From: SVTX01 sp045658225
GTDB lineage: Bacteria > Bacillota > Clostridia > Oscillospirales > CAG-272
Assembly (NCBI GenBank): GCA_045658225.1
Contig: JAZOUO010000080.1
Span: 1 to 54,707, forward strand
DNA length: 54,707 nt
Reading direction: 5' to 3'
This document shows positions 8,751 to 17,624 of the stretch, piece after piece (within the stretch, counting starts at the first letter, position 1; each line of letters starts with the position of its first letter). The notes below the pieces were generated by a model. That model made no database searches and was not told the origin of the DNA. It saw only the letters and a program-made list of their open reading frames with translations. The position numbers and the translations under genes were made by a program.

Positions 8751-8780
8751 AAAAACCCCCCTCCTTTGTTAATAATAGTG

Positions 8781-8845
8781 TACTTAAATTAAGTATACTT
8801 ACAACATTATACCACAAAATAATCTTAAAATATACTTAAAATAAG
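8781..8845. promoter_or_regulatory. Operator-like palindromes between SLOG and RHH genes
   Basis: TACTTAAATTAAGTA (8781-8795) is a perfect palindrome with a single-base centre. It is followed by another TACTTA at 8796-8801 and by TATACTTAAAATAAG at 8831-8845, just before the RHH ribosome binding site. A minus-strand TATAAT lies at 8806-8811, so the first palindrome would sit at the SLOG transcription start. Repeated half-sites suit a dimeric ribbon-helix-helix repressor. Binding is inferred. Confidence 0.55.
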
Positions 8846-8862
8846 ATTTTTTGGAGGAATTT

Positions 8863-9051
8863 ATGAGAAATAAAAATAACAAGCACCTTGGAATTGAAAT
8901 TGACCCCGAATTGCATTATAAGTTGCACTATATATCAAAATATTACGGACGATCTGCAAACGGAGAAATACTATATCTTATAAGACAGGAAATTAAAAAG
9001 TTTGAACAAGCAGAAGGAGAGATAGAATTTCCTATGCCGACAGAAAAATGA
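8863..9051 (+). CDS. Small Arc-like ribbon-helix-helix protein
   Basis: The 62-residue product has the Arc/MetJ pattern. A short N-terminal strand (HLGIEIDPELHYKL, with alternating residues for DNA contact) is followed by a helix, the turn YYGRSANGEI and a second helix. Arc-like proteins are dimeric repressors. The ATG is seven bases after GGAGG (8853-8857); an upstream TTG overlaps that site. It faces away from the SLOG gene and probably binds the palindromes in between. It could alternatively be an antitoxin, but no toxin partner is visible. Confidence 0.75.
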   Translation: MRNKNNKHLGIEIDPELHYKLHYISKYYGRSANGEILYLIRQEIKKFEQAEGEIEFPMPTEK

Positions 9052-9063
9052 AAAGAAGAAAAA

Positions 9064-9090
9064 CCGCGCCTGAATATCAGGCGCAGTTTT
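9064..9090. terminator. Bidirectional terminator after the RHH gene
   Basis: CGCCTGA (9067-9073) pairs with TCAGGCG (9077-9083) around ATA, followed by a long T run; A-rich sequence upstream provides the minus-strand T run. It also serves the convergent DUF4340 gene. Confidence 0.88.
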
Positions 9091-9097
9091 TTTTCTT

Positions 9098-12034
9098 TTA
9101 ATATTTACTTATTGGCTCAACCTCGATGCCGTCAAGCACCTTGTTTGCGTCAGAAATTATTTTGTCCGTATAAGAGGCAAGCACATAAAAGCTGCCGTAA
9201 GCGTTTTCGGGGTTGGATTCCGCTGTGGGCGAATCGAGAGCCTCTATGGTCACGTATGCTCTGCGCTCGGAAATTCTATAAAATCTGTAAACCAGATATT
9301 TTTCATTTCCCATGGGATCCTTAGCAAACACAGTCATCTTTAATATACAAGGATTATTGGGGGCTGTATTCCCAAAATCGTCAAGCTGTTTGAGTGCTGC
9401 CATTTCCTCTGCGCTCAAGTCACACATTCCCTCAAAGCTTCCGTAAAGTATGCCCGAATAAAGCTGCTGGAAATTATATATCGCGGGATATGTGTTTGTG
9501 TTTCCAAGCGAATCGGTTGATGAGAAGGTGTAATTCAGCTCCTTGCCGTTCGCATATACGGATCCGAAATATTTTGAGGATTGAAGCTGGAGCAGTCCGG
9601 CATCTCCCGTTTGGGAATCAAGACAAAGCAAGTCTCCCGTAAGACTTATATAAAAGTCTCCTGTGCCCCATACACCGGGAGCCACCTCGTTCTTTGCGGC
9701 ATCTCTGCGAGTTCCGTTTTCCTTATTATAAAGCTGAAGTTTTTTTGTCTCTTGATTGTATGAGAGTATCTCGCCTGTATTGGCGTAGACTACCTCGTTT
9801 GCGCCGTAATCATTTACGTATACGCCGCCGGCTTGAAGCTTACCTGAGTTCTCATCAGCAATATAGACGCTATTGGAAACTGCCGAAATCTGTGCCCACA
9901 TACCAGTTTCTTTTTCTACAAGCACATAGGAGCCGTCGTATGTCATAAATATATCAGCATCAATCCATTTTCCTGCACTGCCGTACGCTTGATTTAATTT
10001 GCCTCCGATTTGCGAATTCTGCAATACGAGGAAGGCATATTGTGAAAATCCATCGGTTATGAAGCATTCTGTGGAATATACAATGTCCATCATATAAGCC
10101 TGTGCGGGCGCAAGCTGAGTTCCCTGGGCATCAAATGCCACGACCGTCGCATACAAGACGTATTTTCCTTCGTTATACGTGATGTTATAGTAATAATACA
10201 CCTGCGCGTCTACTGCGCCGTCCTCGTTTGAGTCCACGGTTTCAGTTTCACACATGAGGAAGCCGTCTCCTTGTGCTACACCTTGAGAAAAAGGAATTCC
10301 TACTACAAGAAAATCCGAGTTATAAACGGGTTCAATCTTGTTTTGGTTTGCATACAGATTGAATTTGCCGTTTTCCTGATTTATTTTGTAAGAATTTTTA
10401 TTTCCGTCATCAAATTCTGTAGAAGTTATGGGGAAATACGTTCCGTCAAGAGAGAGAGAATTGTCAAGTCTAAAATTTATGTTTGTTCCCGGCGCCTCAA
10501 TTATAACATTTGACAGATGGTGTATATAAAATTGCATATAGGCAGGATCGTACCAATCAAGCTCCGTCCATTCAAGAAAACCGAACGAGCTTTCATCAAC
10601 GCATACTATCATATCATACATATCCGAATATGCATAATACGAGCCGTCGCTATTTTGCTCTGAAATATACACCTTGTTATACACGTCTACTCTCTTGCCT
10701 TCGCTATCAAAGTAATAATACGTGTATGATATTATCTTGTCGGCATCAAGCAGGCCGTATTTTTCAAGATCCTCATCCGAGGGAGAAAGCTTTTCTGTGC
10801 CAACAAAGACTGTTTCATACAGATCCTGGAGCATCATAGACACATTGGTGGTGTTTATATAATACCCACTTGAGTATTCAAGGAATGAAACGTAGGGCAG
10901 AGATGCATACATGCTGTTTTCTCTCTGCTCAAGATCCTGAAAGCTGAAATGACACGTCTTGGAGCTGTATTTTTCAAAAAGCTCGGCATAGTAAGTCTCA
11001 TATTCTTTGATCTCGTCATCTGTTGCCATACCGTAATTGAAATCCCCAAAGCGTTCATACATAAGCTGATCTATCTTGGAGTGATCAATGTCCCCGTAGA
11101 TTATGAAATTCTCGACTTGAGTGTAATCCGTGGACGACATAGGGTGCACGATGGCGGGAGATATAACAGATTCTACACCGCAAAGCAGATAATCCGATAT
11201 GGCGGTGGATGCCAGAATATAAACGCTGTTTTTCTGCTCGTACCTTACATAATAGCTTGAGCCTGTAATAGTGGAGTCTCCAAAATACAGCGTATATTCT
11301 TCCCCTGTCTCCGTTGTAAGAGTTGCCTTTGCGGGAAAATAGTCGTATGTGACTTCTACCTCCGATCCGTCTTCATCTGTAAGGATGTCAGTTCTCTGCT
11401 CGGACGCAAGACCATATTCTGCCCAATCAATATCGCCGTTTGGCAGGGTTTTTGGAGATTCAAGCTTTAAAACAGAGAGAGGATATGCGCAAGCCATAGT
11501 AAGATAAGCAAAGGCTTCGTTTGTAAAGCTTATGTCAGGATATCCTTCAAGCACAAAATTGTTTATCTTGTCACGCGTAAATGAATATTCCCCGTGCATA
11601 TTTGAGACGGAGATTTTGTCTATTATTTTATCCTTGGGGTAGTATGCGCTGCCGTCTGACTTGTATGCGTCATAATAAAGCTGAGGGAATATCAGCTCCC
11701 TTCCGGGATCAACATAATACTCTCCTGTCGAAGCGTTTATATAAACAAGCGTGCCGTAGGATGTGATGTAATAGTCCTTATCCGTCACCTCGCAAATATC
11801 ACCAGACTCGTTATAGAGTCCGTATGCGCCGTCAACCTTTTTTATATAATAAAGAGTGTTGTCGTTGGGGTCTGTAAACTCAACGGGGATGTTTTCGACT
11901 ATTTTATAGACAGCAACAAGCCCCGCAATAAGCAAAGCTACTGCAACAACAAGAATTATTACAGCGATTCTCTGCCTTTTGAGCATATTTTTTGACTTTT
12001 TAGCGCCGACCTTGACGCTTATATTTTTCTGCAT
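9098..12034 (-). CDS. DUF4340-type membrane-anchored protein of the GldG-like ABC operon
   Basis: The 978-residue protein has one N-terminal membrane helix (about 23-44) and a very large extracytoplasmic part rich in Tyr, Asp and Ser. It contains the repeated pattern of DUF4340 proteins (for example TLTTETGEEYTLYFGD near 240 and YVRYEQKNSVYIL). In other genomes DUF4340 proteins sit beside GldG-like subunits of uncharacterised ABC exporters. Here it is the last of five minus-strand genes, 39 bases after the second GldG-like gene. The length is roughly two to three times that of simple DUF4340 proteins. Role unknown; a periplasmic-face partner or substrate-presenting subunit is plausible. Confidence 0.75.
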   Translation of the reverse strand: MQKNISVKVGAKKSKNMLKRQRIAVIILVVAVALLIAGLVAVYKIVENIPVEFTDPNDNTLYYIKKVDGAYGLYNESGDICEVTDKDYYITSYGTLVYINASTGEYYVDPGRELIFPQLYYDAYKSDGSAYYPKDKIIDKISVSNMHGEYSFTRDKINNFVLEGYPDISFTNEAFAYLTMACAYPLSVLKLESPKTLPNGDIDWAEYGLASEQRTDILTDEDGSEVEVTYDYFPAKATLTTETGEEYTLYFGDSTITGSSYYVRYEQKNSVYILASTAISDYLLCGVESVISPAIVHPMSSTDYTQVENFIIYGDIDHSKIDQLMYERFGDFNYGMATDDEIKEYETYYAELFEKYSSKTCHFSFQDLEQRENSMYASLPYVSFLEYSSGYYINTTNVSMMLQDLYETVFVGTEKLSPSDEDLEKYGLLDADKIISYTYYYFDSEGKRVDVYNKVYISEQNSDGSYYAYSDMYDMIVCVDESSFGFLEWTELDWYDPAYMQFYIHHLSNVIIEAPGTNINFRLDNSLSLDGTYFPITSTEFDDGNKNSYKINQENGKFNLYANQNKIEPVYNSDFLVVGIPFSQGVAQGDGFLMCETETVDSNEDGAVDAQVYYYYNITYNEGKYVLYATVVAFDAQGTQLAPAQAYMMDIVYSTECFITDGFSQYAFLVLQNSQIGGKLNQAYGSAGKWIDADIFMTYDGSYVLVEKETGMWAQISAVSNSVYIADENSGKLQAGGVYVNDYGANEVVYANTGEILSYNQETKKLQLYNKENGTRRDAAKNEVAPGVWGTGDFYISLTGDLLCLDSQTGDAGLLQLQSSKYFGSVYANGKELNYTFSSTDSLGNTNTYPAIYNFQQLYSGILYGSFEGMCDLSAEEMAALKQLDDFGNTAPNNPCILKMTVFAKDPMGNEKYLVYRFYRISERRAYVTIEALDSPTAESNPENAYGSFYVLASYTDKIISDANKVLDGIEVEPISKY

Positions 12035-12073
12035 AGTTATTCTTCCTATCCGACTGCAAAACAGCCATAAAAA

Positions 12074-13795
12074 TTACAGAAATTTACGTTTGATACATAC
12101 AACCGCGCCCACAATAAGACAAAGAGTTGCAGGAATAGCACACAATACCACAGTGGTAGCAGTGGTATTGGTATTGGCAAATACGGTATCATTTATCTCT
12201 GCATTATAAAATGCCTTGAATTCAACATTTACGGGAACAGTCTCTGTGCTGGTAGCGCGAAGCGTGGCTAAAAGCACGTCTGCATTTCCGTATGATTTTG
12301 AACCTAAAAATTCGTTTTTCAAAAACTCTGTGGACGAAAGTCCAAGAACATAAGATGAAAGGTTAGCAAGAGTAAATGAGTCTTCCTGAACTTGATTTAC
12401 TTCCTCTGTGAGAGTAAATATACTGAAAAGATTTGAATTACTCGAATGCTCATATACCTCCCCGCCAATCTTTGCATACGCAGTTTCATTGGCTGTGAAT
12501 ATATTGTACATCGTACGAGATATTCCGTTGTTGTAATAACTGTATATATATGTCTTGTCCAGCGTGTTCTTGTCAAGAATTACAGGTGTCTTTCTATAGC
12601 TGTCCGAGGGGTGAATGGCAGTTGAGGAGCCAAACGCGACCGCGGGAGGATACGAGCCGGCTCTGAGATCTGCCGTAATGGTCGAGCCGTATCCGGAGGT
12701 GGCATATTTACCAATAAGCAGGCTACCGTCGGAATTTGCGGAGTTCTGGTCATCATAAAGGCTGTAATTTTGGTCAAGTCCTGCTGAATTGGTAATTCTT
12801 GCAGGCTTTATTCCCCACTCTGACAAATACTCCTCAAGATTGGGGAGGCTTGGCGTTGACGTGTCGCAGATGTAGAAGAATGATTTTGCGTCGTCAAGAT
12901 ATTTGTCAAGCTTTTGTATCTCGGATACGCCCGATTCACCAATAGAGCCAAATGCCTTGAAATCGGATGTGGGAGCAAAGCATATCATCATTCTGCACTC
13001 TGCGGGAATTTCGTCATGCTCAAGGTCGATAAGCTGGATCTCATATCCCGCGGCGACAATTATGTCCATAAATGTTGAATATTCGTCCTTGACCCTTGGA
13101 GAGTTGCCGGAATAATCAAACAAGCCCTCCCCGTGATTTGTGGTCAACACGCACACAGGAGAATCTGCTCTGGTGAGGGAAAGAATGGACGCAGCAAATT
13201 TTTTCTCGCCGTTATATGCCCACACCTCGCCAGTGTCCTCGTCAAGCGTGTAAAAGGATACTTTTCCATGAACTATAAATTCCGTGCCAAACGACACGAT
13301 AACGTCAGTGGGATATATAGTTGTAGAACTTGTGACCTTGTAGTCCTGCACCGACGCGGGGTTTTTTGTCACGTCCACGTGTTTTAGCTGTATGTGCTTT
13401 GGATATTTGCTTTCAAGCTGTCTCGCTGTGTGGTGTATCATTTTCGTCTGCTCGTCCGCTTCAAGAACATCTGCGTCGGCACAGAAAATTATCTCCACCT
13501 TTATTTTTTCAAGACCCTTTGAGACTCTTTCGGCGTTTATTGCATCTATAGAAGGAATGACACTTTCATCCATCACAGATTTAAGACTGTCCGAAAAAGT
13601 GTAAAATCCGCCCATTTCAGCATATTTGGGGCGTGTTAGGTCTATATATACTACTTTTTTATATAAAAACAGGCTAACAACTACGTTGATAAGAAGGACT
13701 GCTACAAGCACGCAGGCAAGAATGGCTATAGCACGGCCTCGTTTTTTATTGCTTTTTAAAGCTTCAAGCTCAAGATCTTGCTGAATGTTGTTCAT
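12074..13795 (-). CDS. GldG-like ABC transporter auxiliary protein, copy 2
   Basis: The 573-residue protein has an N-terminal helix (about 21-45), a large extracytoplasmic domain and a C-terminal helix near 545-568 ending KRKFL, the typical GldG (ABC_transp_aux) layout. Family features include TTNHGEG near 225 and the pattern in which Leu/Ile-rich strands precede PAECRMMICFAPTSD. The start at 13795 follows AAAGGAGG by six bases; an ATG at 13801 would abut that site. It lies between the first GldG-like gene and the DUF4340 gene. Confidence 0.82.
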   Translation of the reverse strand: MNNIQQDLELEALKSNKKRGRAIAILACVLVAVLLINVVVSLFLYKKVVYIDLTRPKYAEMGGFYTFSDSLKSVMDESVIPSIDAINAERVSKGLEKIKVEIIFCADADVLEADEQTKMIHHTARQLESKYPKHIQLKHVDVTKNPASVQDYKVTSSTTIYPTDVIVSFGTEFIVHGKVSFYTLDEDTGEVWAYNGEKKFAASILSLTRADSPVCVLTTNHGEGLFDYSGNSPRVKDEYSTFMDIIVAAGYEIQLIDLEHDEIPAECRMMICFAPTSDFKAFGSIGESGVSEIQKLDKYLDDAKSFFYICDTSTPSLPNLEEYLSEWGIKPARITNSAGLDQNYSLYDDQNSANSDGSLLIGKYATSGYGSTITADLRAGSYPPAVAFGSSTAIHPSDSYRKTPVILDKNTLDKTYIYSYYNNGISRTMYNIFTANETAYAKIGGEVYEHSSNSNLFSIFTLTEEVNQVQEDSFTLANLSSYVLGLSSTEFLKNEFLGSKSYGNADVLLATLRATSTETVPVNVEFKAFYNAEINDTVFANTNTTATTVVLCAIPATLCLIVGAVVCIKRKFL

Positions 13796-13835
13796 ATGCA
13801 TCCTCCTTTCGTAAATTTATATAACCGGATATCAA

Positions 13836-15371
13836 TCACGAGTATTTTCTCCTTACAAGCACAAAAACTCCAACAAACGAGATCGCTATTACGGGAACAG
13901 CACAAAGAAGCACGGTTATAATAGTTGCGTCTTTTGTTGTTAGATCCTGAATGGGCGGTGTTGTGAGTGCGCGACTTGTAATATTTATAGGCGCGTTCTC
14001 ATAGCCCATATATGAGAGTGTTCTGAATATGGCTTCGTTATTGCCGTACACGGTTGACTGAAGCGCATCCTCCAAGCAAAAATCAACTGAGGCGCTAACG
14101 AAAAGATAAGATGTCTGTCCATTCTCGCACTTGTCGGTTGTAAGAGACGCAAGAGCGAAGGGGGTGTCATTTGCCTTGTCAACAAGAAGTCCACCCGACC
14201 AAGCCTCGGCGCTGGAATAAGATTCAAGCAAAGGCGCGTATGTCTTTGAGCCACAGGAATATGTTCCGTCGCCGTTGGAGACAAAATCCTCGGTAGTCGT
14301 CAGCGCGGTTGTATTTCCAAATAGATTGTTTTTCTCCATGTCACCAAACATCTTGTTTGCGATCGGGTTGTTTGCGCGTTTTCCAAAAAACGTATAGCCG
14401 TCTGTTGAGACTGAATTTGAAGCATCCCTCACCAAATAGCATCCGTTTGACTGCTCGGTATTACCGGACATGTATTTTACGCCCCAATCTGCCATAAACG
14501 CCTCAAAGTTTTTAAGTCCAAACCCCGACAACGTCTCGGATGACAAAAACACCATATATTTTCCGCCCGCAGACATATATTTATCAAGCTTTGTGGTCTC
14601 AGATATCTGAGATGTCTGTGAAGGCTCAATCAAGTCACTCGTGGGATTTGCGGTGATGAGTAGCTCGCAATCTTCGGGAATATCGCTTGCCGCGAGGTCG
14701 ATGAACCCATAGTTGAAGCCTGCGTCAGCAAGTGTGTATAAAAGCTCATTATCATCAAGCCCCTCGCCGTGATTAAGTGTCAGGTAGCACATGGGAGTGC
14801 TTTTTGATACTATTCTCAAAAGCGCGGACGAGATGCGTCTTTCGGCGTTATATCCCGTGGGAGACTCGGTGTCGCCGTCACTCAACACGTAAAACTGAGG
14901 AACGGAAAGAGTAGTAAATTTATCTTCGAATTTGAATATTATATCACTTGCATCTACAACTCCGTAAGCCTTTGCCTCCTTGGGATTTTCCCAGACGTTG
15001 AGGTGGGATATTTCCACTCTGTCGGGATAAGTGTCCTTAAGGTCAAGCACAGTGTTAAGTATATACTCCTGCGACTTGTCGTCGTCGAGATTTTTCATCT
15101 CATCGCAAAAGATTATCTCAATTTTTTTATTGTCGCCCGACTCGGCGTTTCTCTGGTCCATCATAGGAAAGATTGTGGTCTCAAGATAGTCCCTACAATC
15201 CTTTCCTATATCGTAAACAAGGCTCTGAGACATGTTAGCATAAAGTCCAAAGCCTGACGCCAACGCCGAAACCGCGGCGTTGAGAATTATCATAGCCGCA
15301 ATGACGAGCAAAGTCAGCGCAATACTGACACTGCCGTATTTGAGCCTTCGTCCCTTCAAAAATTTTCTCAT
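13836..15371 (-). CDS. GldG-like ABC transporter auxiliary protein, copy 1
   Basis: The 511-residue protein has helices near 15-38 and 482-506 and a long domain outside the membrane between them. YLTLNHGEGLDD near 200 and IPEDCELLITANPTSDL near 240 are typical of GldG-like subunits. GGAGG precedes the ATG by four bases and the permease gene ends 13 bases upstream, so they are one transcript. Copies 1 and 2 share plan and motifs but are clearly diverged, which suggests an old duplication and a heteromeric complex. Confidence 0.85.
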   Translation of the reverse strand: MRKFLKGRRLKYGSVSIALTLLVIAAMIILNAAVSALASGFGLYANMSQSLVYDIGKDCRDYLETTIFPMMDQRNAESGDNKKIEIIFCDEMKNLDDDKSQEYILNTVLDLKDTYPDRVEISHLNVWENPKEAKAYGVVDASDIIFKFEDKFTTLSVPQFYVLSDGDTESPTGYNAERRISSALLRIVSKSTPMCYLTLNHGEGLDDNELLYTLADAGFNYGFIDLAASDIPEDCELLITANPTSDLIEPSQTSQISETTKLDKYMSAGGKYMVFLSSETLSGFGLKNFEAFMADWGVKYMSGNTEQSNGCYLVRDASNSVSTDGYTFFGKRANNPIANKMFGDMEKNNLFGNTTALTTTEDFVSNGDGTYSCGSKTYAPLLESYSSAEAWSGGLLVDKANDTPFALASLTTDKCENGQTSYLFVSASVDFCLEDALQSTVYGNNEAIFRTLSYMGYENAPINITSRALTTPPIQDLTTKDATIITVLLCAVPVIAISFVGVFVLVRRKYS

Positions 15372-15384
15372 TACTCCTCCAAAA

Positions 15385-16131
15385 TCAACCCCAACGGCGT
15401 TTTTCGTAAACTCTTACGGTTAAAAACAGGAAGACAAAGCACACCGATGCATAGTACAACAGTGCGGCAAAATCGAAAATTCCCGCGCTGAAATTGTCAA
15501 AACGAGAGAGCACGGAGAAGAAGTCTATAATTATGCGTATCCACTGCGCGTCTATAAGACTTGATATAAAGCCTATGCAGATAAATACAAGTATAACCGC
15601 AATAGTTATAACCGACGCCGCAAGCTGATTCTCGGTAAGAGATGAAATAAACGTTCCTATCGCGATAAACGCCGCACCTATAAGTATGATTCCAATAACA
15701 CAGCCGATTATTTCGCTCGTCACAGGGCCGATGTTTGTTGAGGCATAGCTGCTCCCTGCTCTTTCCTTTGCCGCTATCGCGTAAAGAGGGATAAAGTTTA
15801 TGCAGGAGAGAAGAATATTTCCAAAATAAAGCGTAAATGCCGCCAAAAACTTGCCCGTCACCATGCCTGTAAGACTTATGGGGGCGGTCAGAAGCAGCTG
15901 CTCGGTGCGCATTTTTCTTTCCTCGGCGAAAAGTCGCATAGTCAAAATGGGAATAATCACCGCCAGAGCAAATATCATTATTGTAAAATATAAAGACGTG
16001 TCATAGCTCTGCGACAGAAGTGTCGTAAAGCAGCAGACAAATGCGGAAAATAAAAGAAAAATTCCCGAAAACACGTATCCTATGGGGTTTGTAAAATAGG
16101 ATAGCATTTCTTTTTTATATATCGCAAGCAT
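15385..16131 (-). CDS. ABC-2 type permease (GldF-like)
   Basis: The 248-residue integral membrane protein has about six hydrophobic helices and opens MLAIYKKEMLSYFTNPIGYVF, the typical N-terminus of GldF/ABC-2 permeases. RLFAEERKMRTEQLLLTAPIS, the cytoplasmic coupling segment, lies near 65-85. AAAGGA precedes the ATG. It would pair with the ATPase encoded just upstream to form the transporter core. Substrate unknown. Confidence 0.88.
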   Translation of the reverse strand: MLAIYKKEMLSYFTNPIGYVFSGIFLLFSAFVCCFTTLLSQSYDTSLYFTIMIFALAVIIPILTMRLFAEERKMRTEQLLLTAPISLTGMVTGKFLAAFTLYFGNILLSCINFIPLYAIAAKERAGSSYASTNIGPVTSEIIGCVIGIILIGAAFIAIGTFISSLTENQLAASVITIAVILVFICIGFISSLIDAQWIRIIIDFFSVLSRFDNFSAGIFDFAALLYYASVCFVFLFLTVRVYEKRRWG

Positions 16132-16180
16132 TTTAAAAATCCTTTCTTTTTAGCCGTTATGGCAGCCGTTTCGGCAGTCC

Positions 16181-17260
16181 TTATTCGTAGTCCTCAAGAG
16201 GAGATTCATCCTCCTTTTTCTTTTCGGCGTCAGATACCAAGGTGTCTGCAAGGTCTCGCTCAAGTGTATTTCTTGTGCGGAGCTTGCTCTTTTTGCCCGA
16301 GCCGCGAGTGTATTTAGTGGTTTCCGTCTCCGTCTTGTCAACGACGGTAATGAAAATGTCTTCAAGGCTGAGTCCAAGCGCCTCAAGTCCGATAAGCGCC
16401 CAGCCTTTATTGGACAAGGTGTAAAACAGCTTTTTGCGTATGTCTGTTCCAAATTCGCTCTCTATCATATACGTGTATGCGTCTCCGTCTTTTTCTGCAA
16501 GAGCCTCAGCGTAAACTATACCGGGCATAGCCTTGAGAACAGAAAGAATTTCTTTCTGAGGACCGCATATTTTTGCGTTAAAGCGGCGGTTGTTTTCCAC
16601 AACGCGAGTTATATTCTCGGTCTTTTCGTCAGCAACAATGTTTCCCTTGTTGATTATAATAATTCTATCGCAGACCGCCTGGACTTCGCCGAGAATGTGT
16701 GTAGAAAGAATGACGGTGTGGTTTTTTCCTAGAGTTCTTATAAGGTTTCTTATCTCTATTATTTGCTTAGGGTCAAGTCCCACCGTGGGCTCATCAAAAA
16801 TTATGACCTCGGGATTACCGATAAGAGCCTGCGCGATGCCAACTCTCTGTCTGTATCCCTTGGAGAGATTTTTGATAAGTCTGCGTCTGACGTCGCCTAT
16901 CTTTGTCACCTCGCATATTTCGTCAAGATGAGGCTTTCGGGGAAGCGTGCAGCCCTTGAGCTCGTAGCTGAACTTGAGATACTCGTCAACCGTCATATCA
17001 AGATAAAGCGGAGGCTGCTCGGGCAGGTATCCTATGTGCTTTTTTGCGCCGAGAGGGTCTCCGACTATGTCTATTCCTGCCACAGATACCTTGCCCGCAT
17101 CTGCGGAAAGATATCCTGTCAGTATGTTCATGGTCGTACTCTTTCCTGCGCCGTTCGGGCCGAGGAAACCTACTGTCTCGCCCGACTGTATTTCAAAGCT
17201 GATGTCGTCAACGGCGCAATTTGAGCCGTAATTTTTCGTAAGATGGCGGATACTGATCAT
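16181..17260 (-). CDS. ABC transporter ATP-binding protein (GldA-like)
   Basis: The 359-residue ATPase has Walker A GPNGAGKST (34-42), a signature loop reading LSKGYRQRVGIAQ, Walker B VIIFDEPTVGLDP, and the switch histidine in STHILGEV. After the 220-residue core it has a C-terminal extension of about 130 residues, ending in an acidic, Lys-rich tail. The ATG at 17260 follows GGAG by seven bases; a TTG seven codons upstream lacks a site. It is the first gene of a five-gene operon ending with the DUF4340 gene. Confidence 0.92.
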   Translation of the reverse strand: MISIRHLTKNYGSNCAVDDISFEIQSGETVGFLGPNGAGKSTTMNILTGYLSADAGKVSVAGIDIVGDPLGAKKHIGYLPEQPPLYLDMTVDEYLKFSYELKGCTLPRKPHLDEICEVTKIGDVRRRLIKNLSKGYRQRVGIAQALIGNPEVIIFDEPTVGLDPKQIIEIRNLIRTLGKNHTVILSTHILGEVQAVCDRIIIINKGNIVADEKTENITRVVENNRRFNAKICGPQKEILSVLKAMPGIVYAEALAEKDGDAYTYMIESEFGTDIRKKLFYTLSNKGWALIGLEALGLSLEDIFITVVDKTETETTKYTRGSGKKSKLRTRNTLERDLADTLVSDAEKKKEDESPLEDYE

Positions 17261-17317
17261 TTCAAATCTCCATTTTCTCAAAATCTATAAAAATCTGTCA
17301 AATGCCAATAATTCAAC

Positions 17318-17345
17318 ATTATATATTATATATTTAATTTGTAAA
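17318..17345 (-). promoter_or_regulatory. Probable promoter of the GldA/F/G-like operon
   Basis: On the minus strand TTTACA (17345-17340), a 16-base spacer and TATAAT (17323-17318) lie about 60 bases before the ATPase start. Confidence 0.6.
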
Positions 17346-17474
17346 CCCACAATGAACATATACAGTCTGACGCTTAAGGTTTTATGATTTTTGTGTGATT
17401 TTTTGCAGAAAAATAATATTTTTTGAAGATGGCGATGAAAAAATAAAAAAGTTTGTTCCCTCCCGCCCAAAGTC

Positions 17475-17503
17475 TTGACTTGAAAGCAATTATCTGCTAA
17501 AAT
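17475..17503 (+). promoter_or_regulatory. Promoter of ahcY
   Basis: TTGACT (17475-17480), a 17-base spacer and TAAAAT (17498-17503) lie about 105 bases before the ahcY ATG. A TATAAT directly follows at 17504-17509. The remaining divergent region (17346-17474) shows nothing else I can support. Confidence 0.7.
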
Positions 17504-17516
17504 TATAATTGGAGAA

Positions 17517-17624
17517 ATGTGTGCTAAAAGAACATTTGTTCTCTTGGCAAGACAAAACAAACGAAAGGCGCGGAGAGATTTTACAGCACTTTCTGCGAAA
17601 AAAGACAATGAGCAATATCAATAA
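17517..17624 (+). CDS. Possible 35-residue upstream ORF overlapping the ahcY start
   Basis: An ATG at 17517 lies just behind GGAG (17511-17514) and opens a 35-codon frame that is very rich in Arg and Lys (product starts MCAKRTFVLLARQ). It ends with TAA at 17622-17624, overlapping the ahcY ATG at 17608 in another frame. ahcY itself lacks a close ribosome binding site, so coupling from this frame is possible. This may also be chance. Confidence 0.3.
   Translation: MCAKRTFVLLARQNKRKARRDFTALSAKKDNEQYQ

Noticed and set aside
8863..9051. Toxin-antitoxin pair with the SLOG gene as toxin
   Set aside because: SLOG proteins of this type are not known toxins and the genes are divergent, not in an operon; kept only as a regulatory pair.
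17282..17607. SAH or SAM riboswitch before ahcY
   Set aside because: No recognisable core of either class could be found by eye in the leader of about 100 bases.
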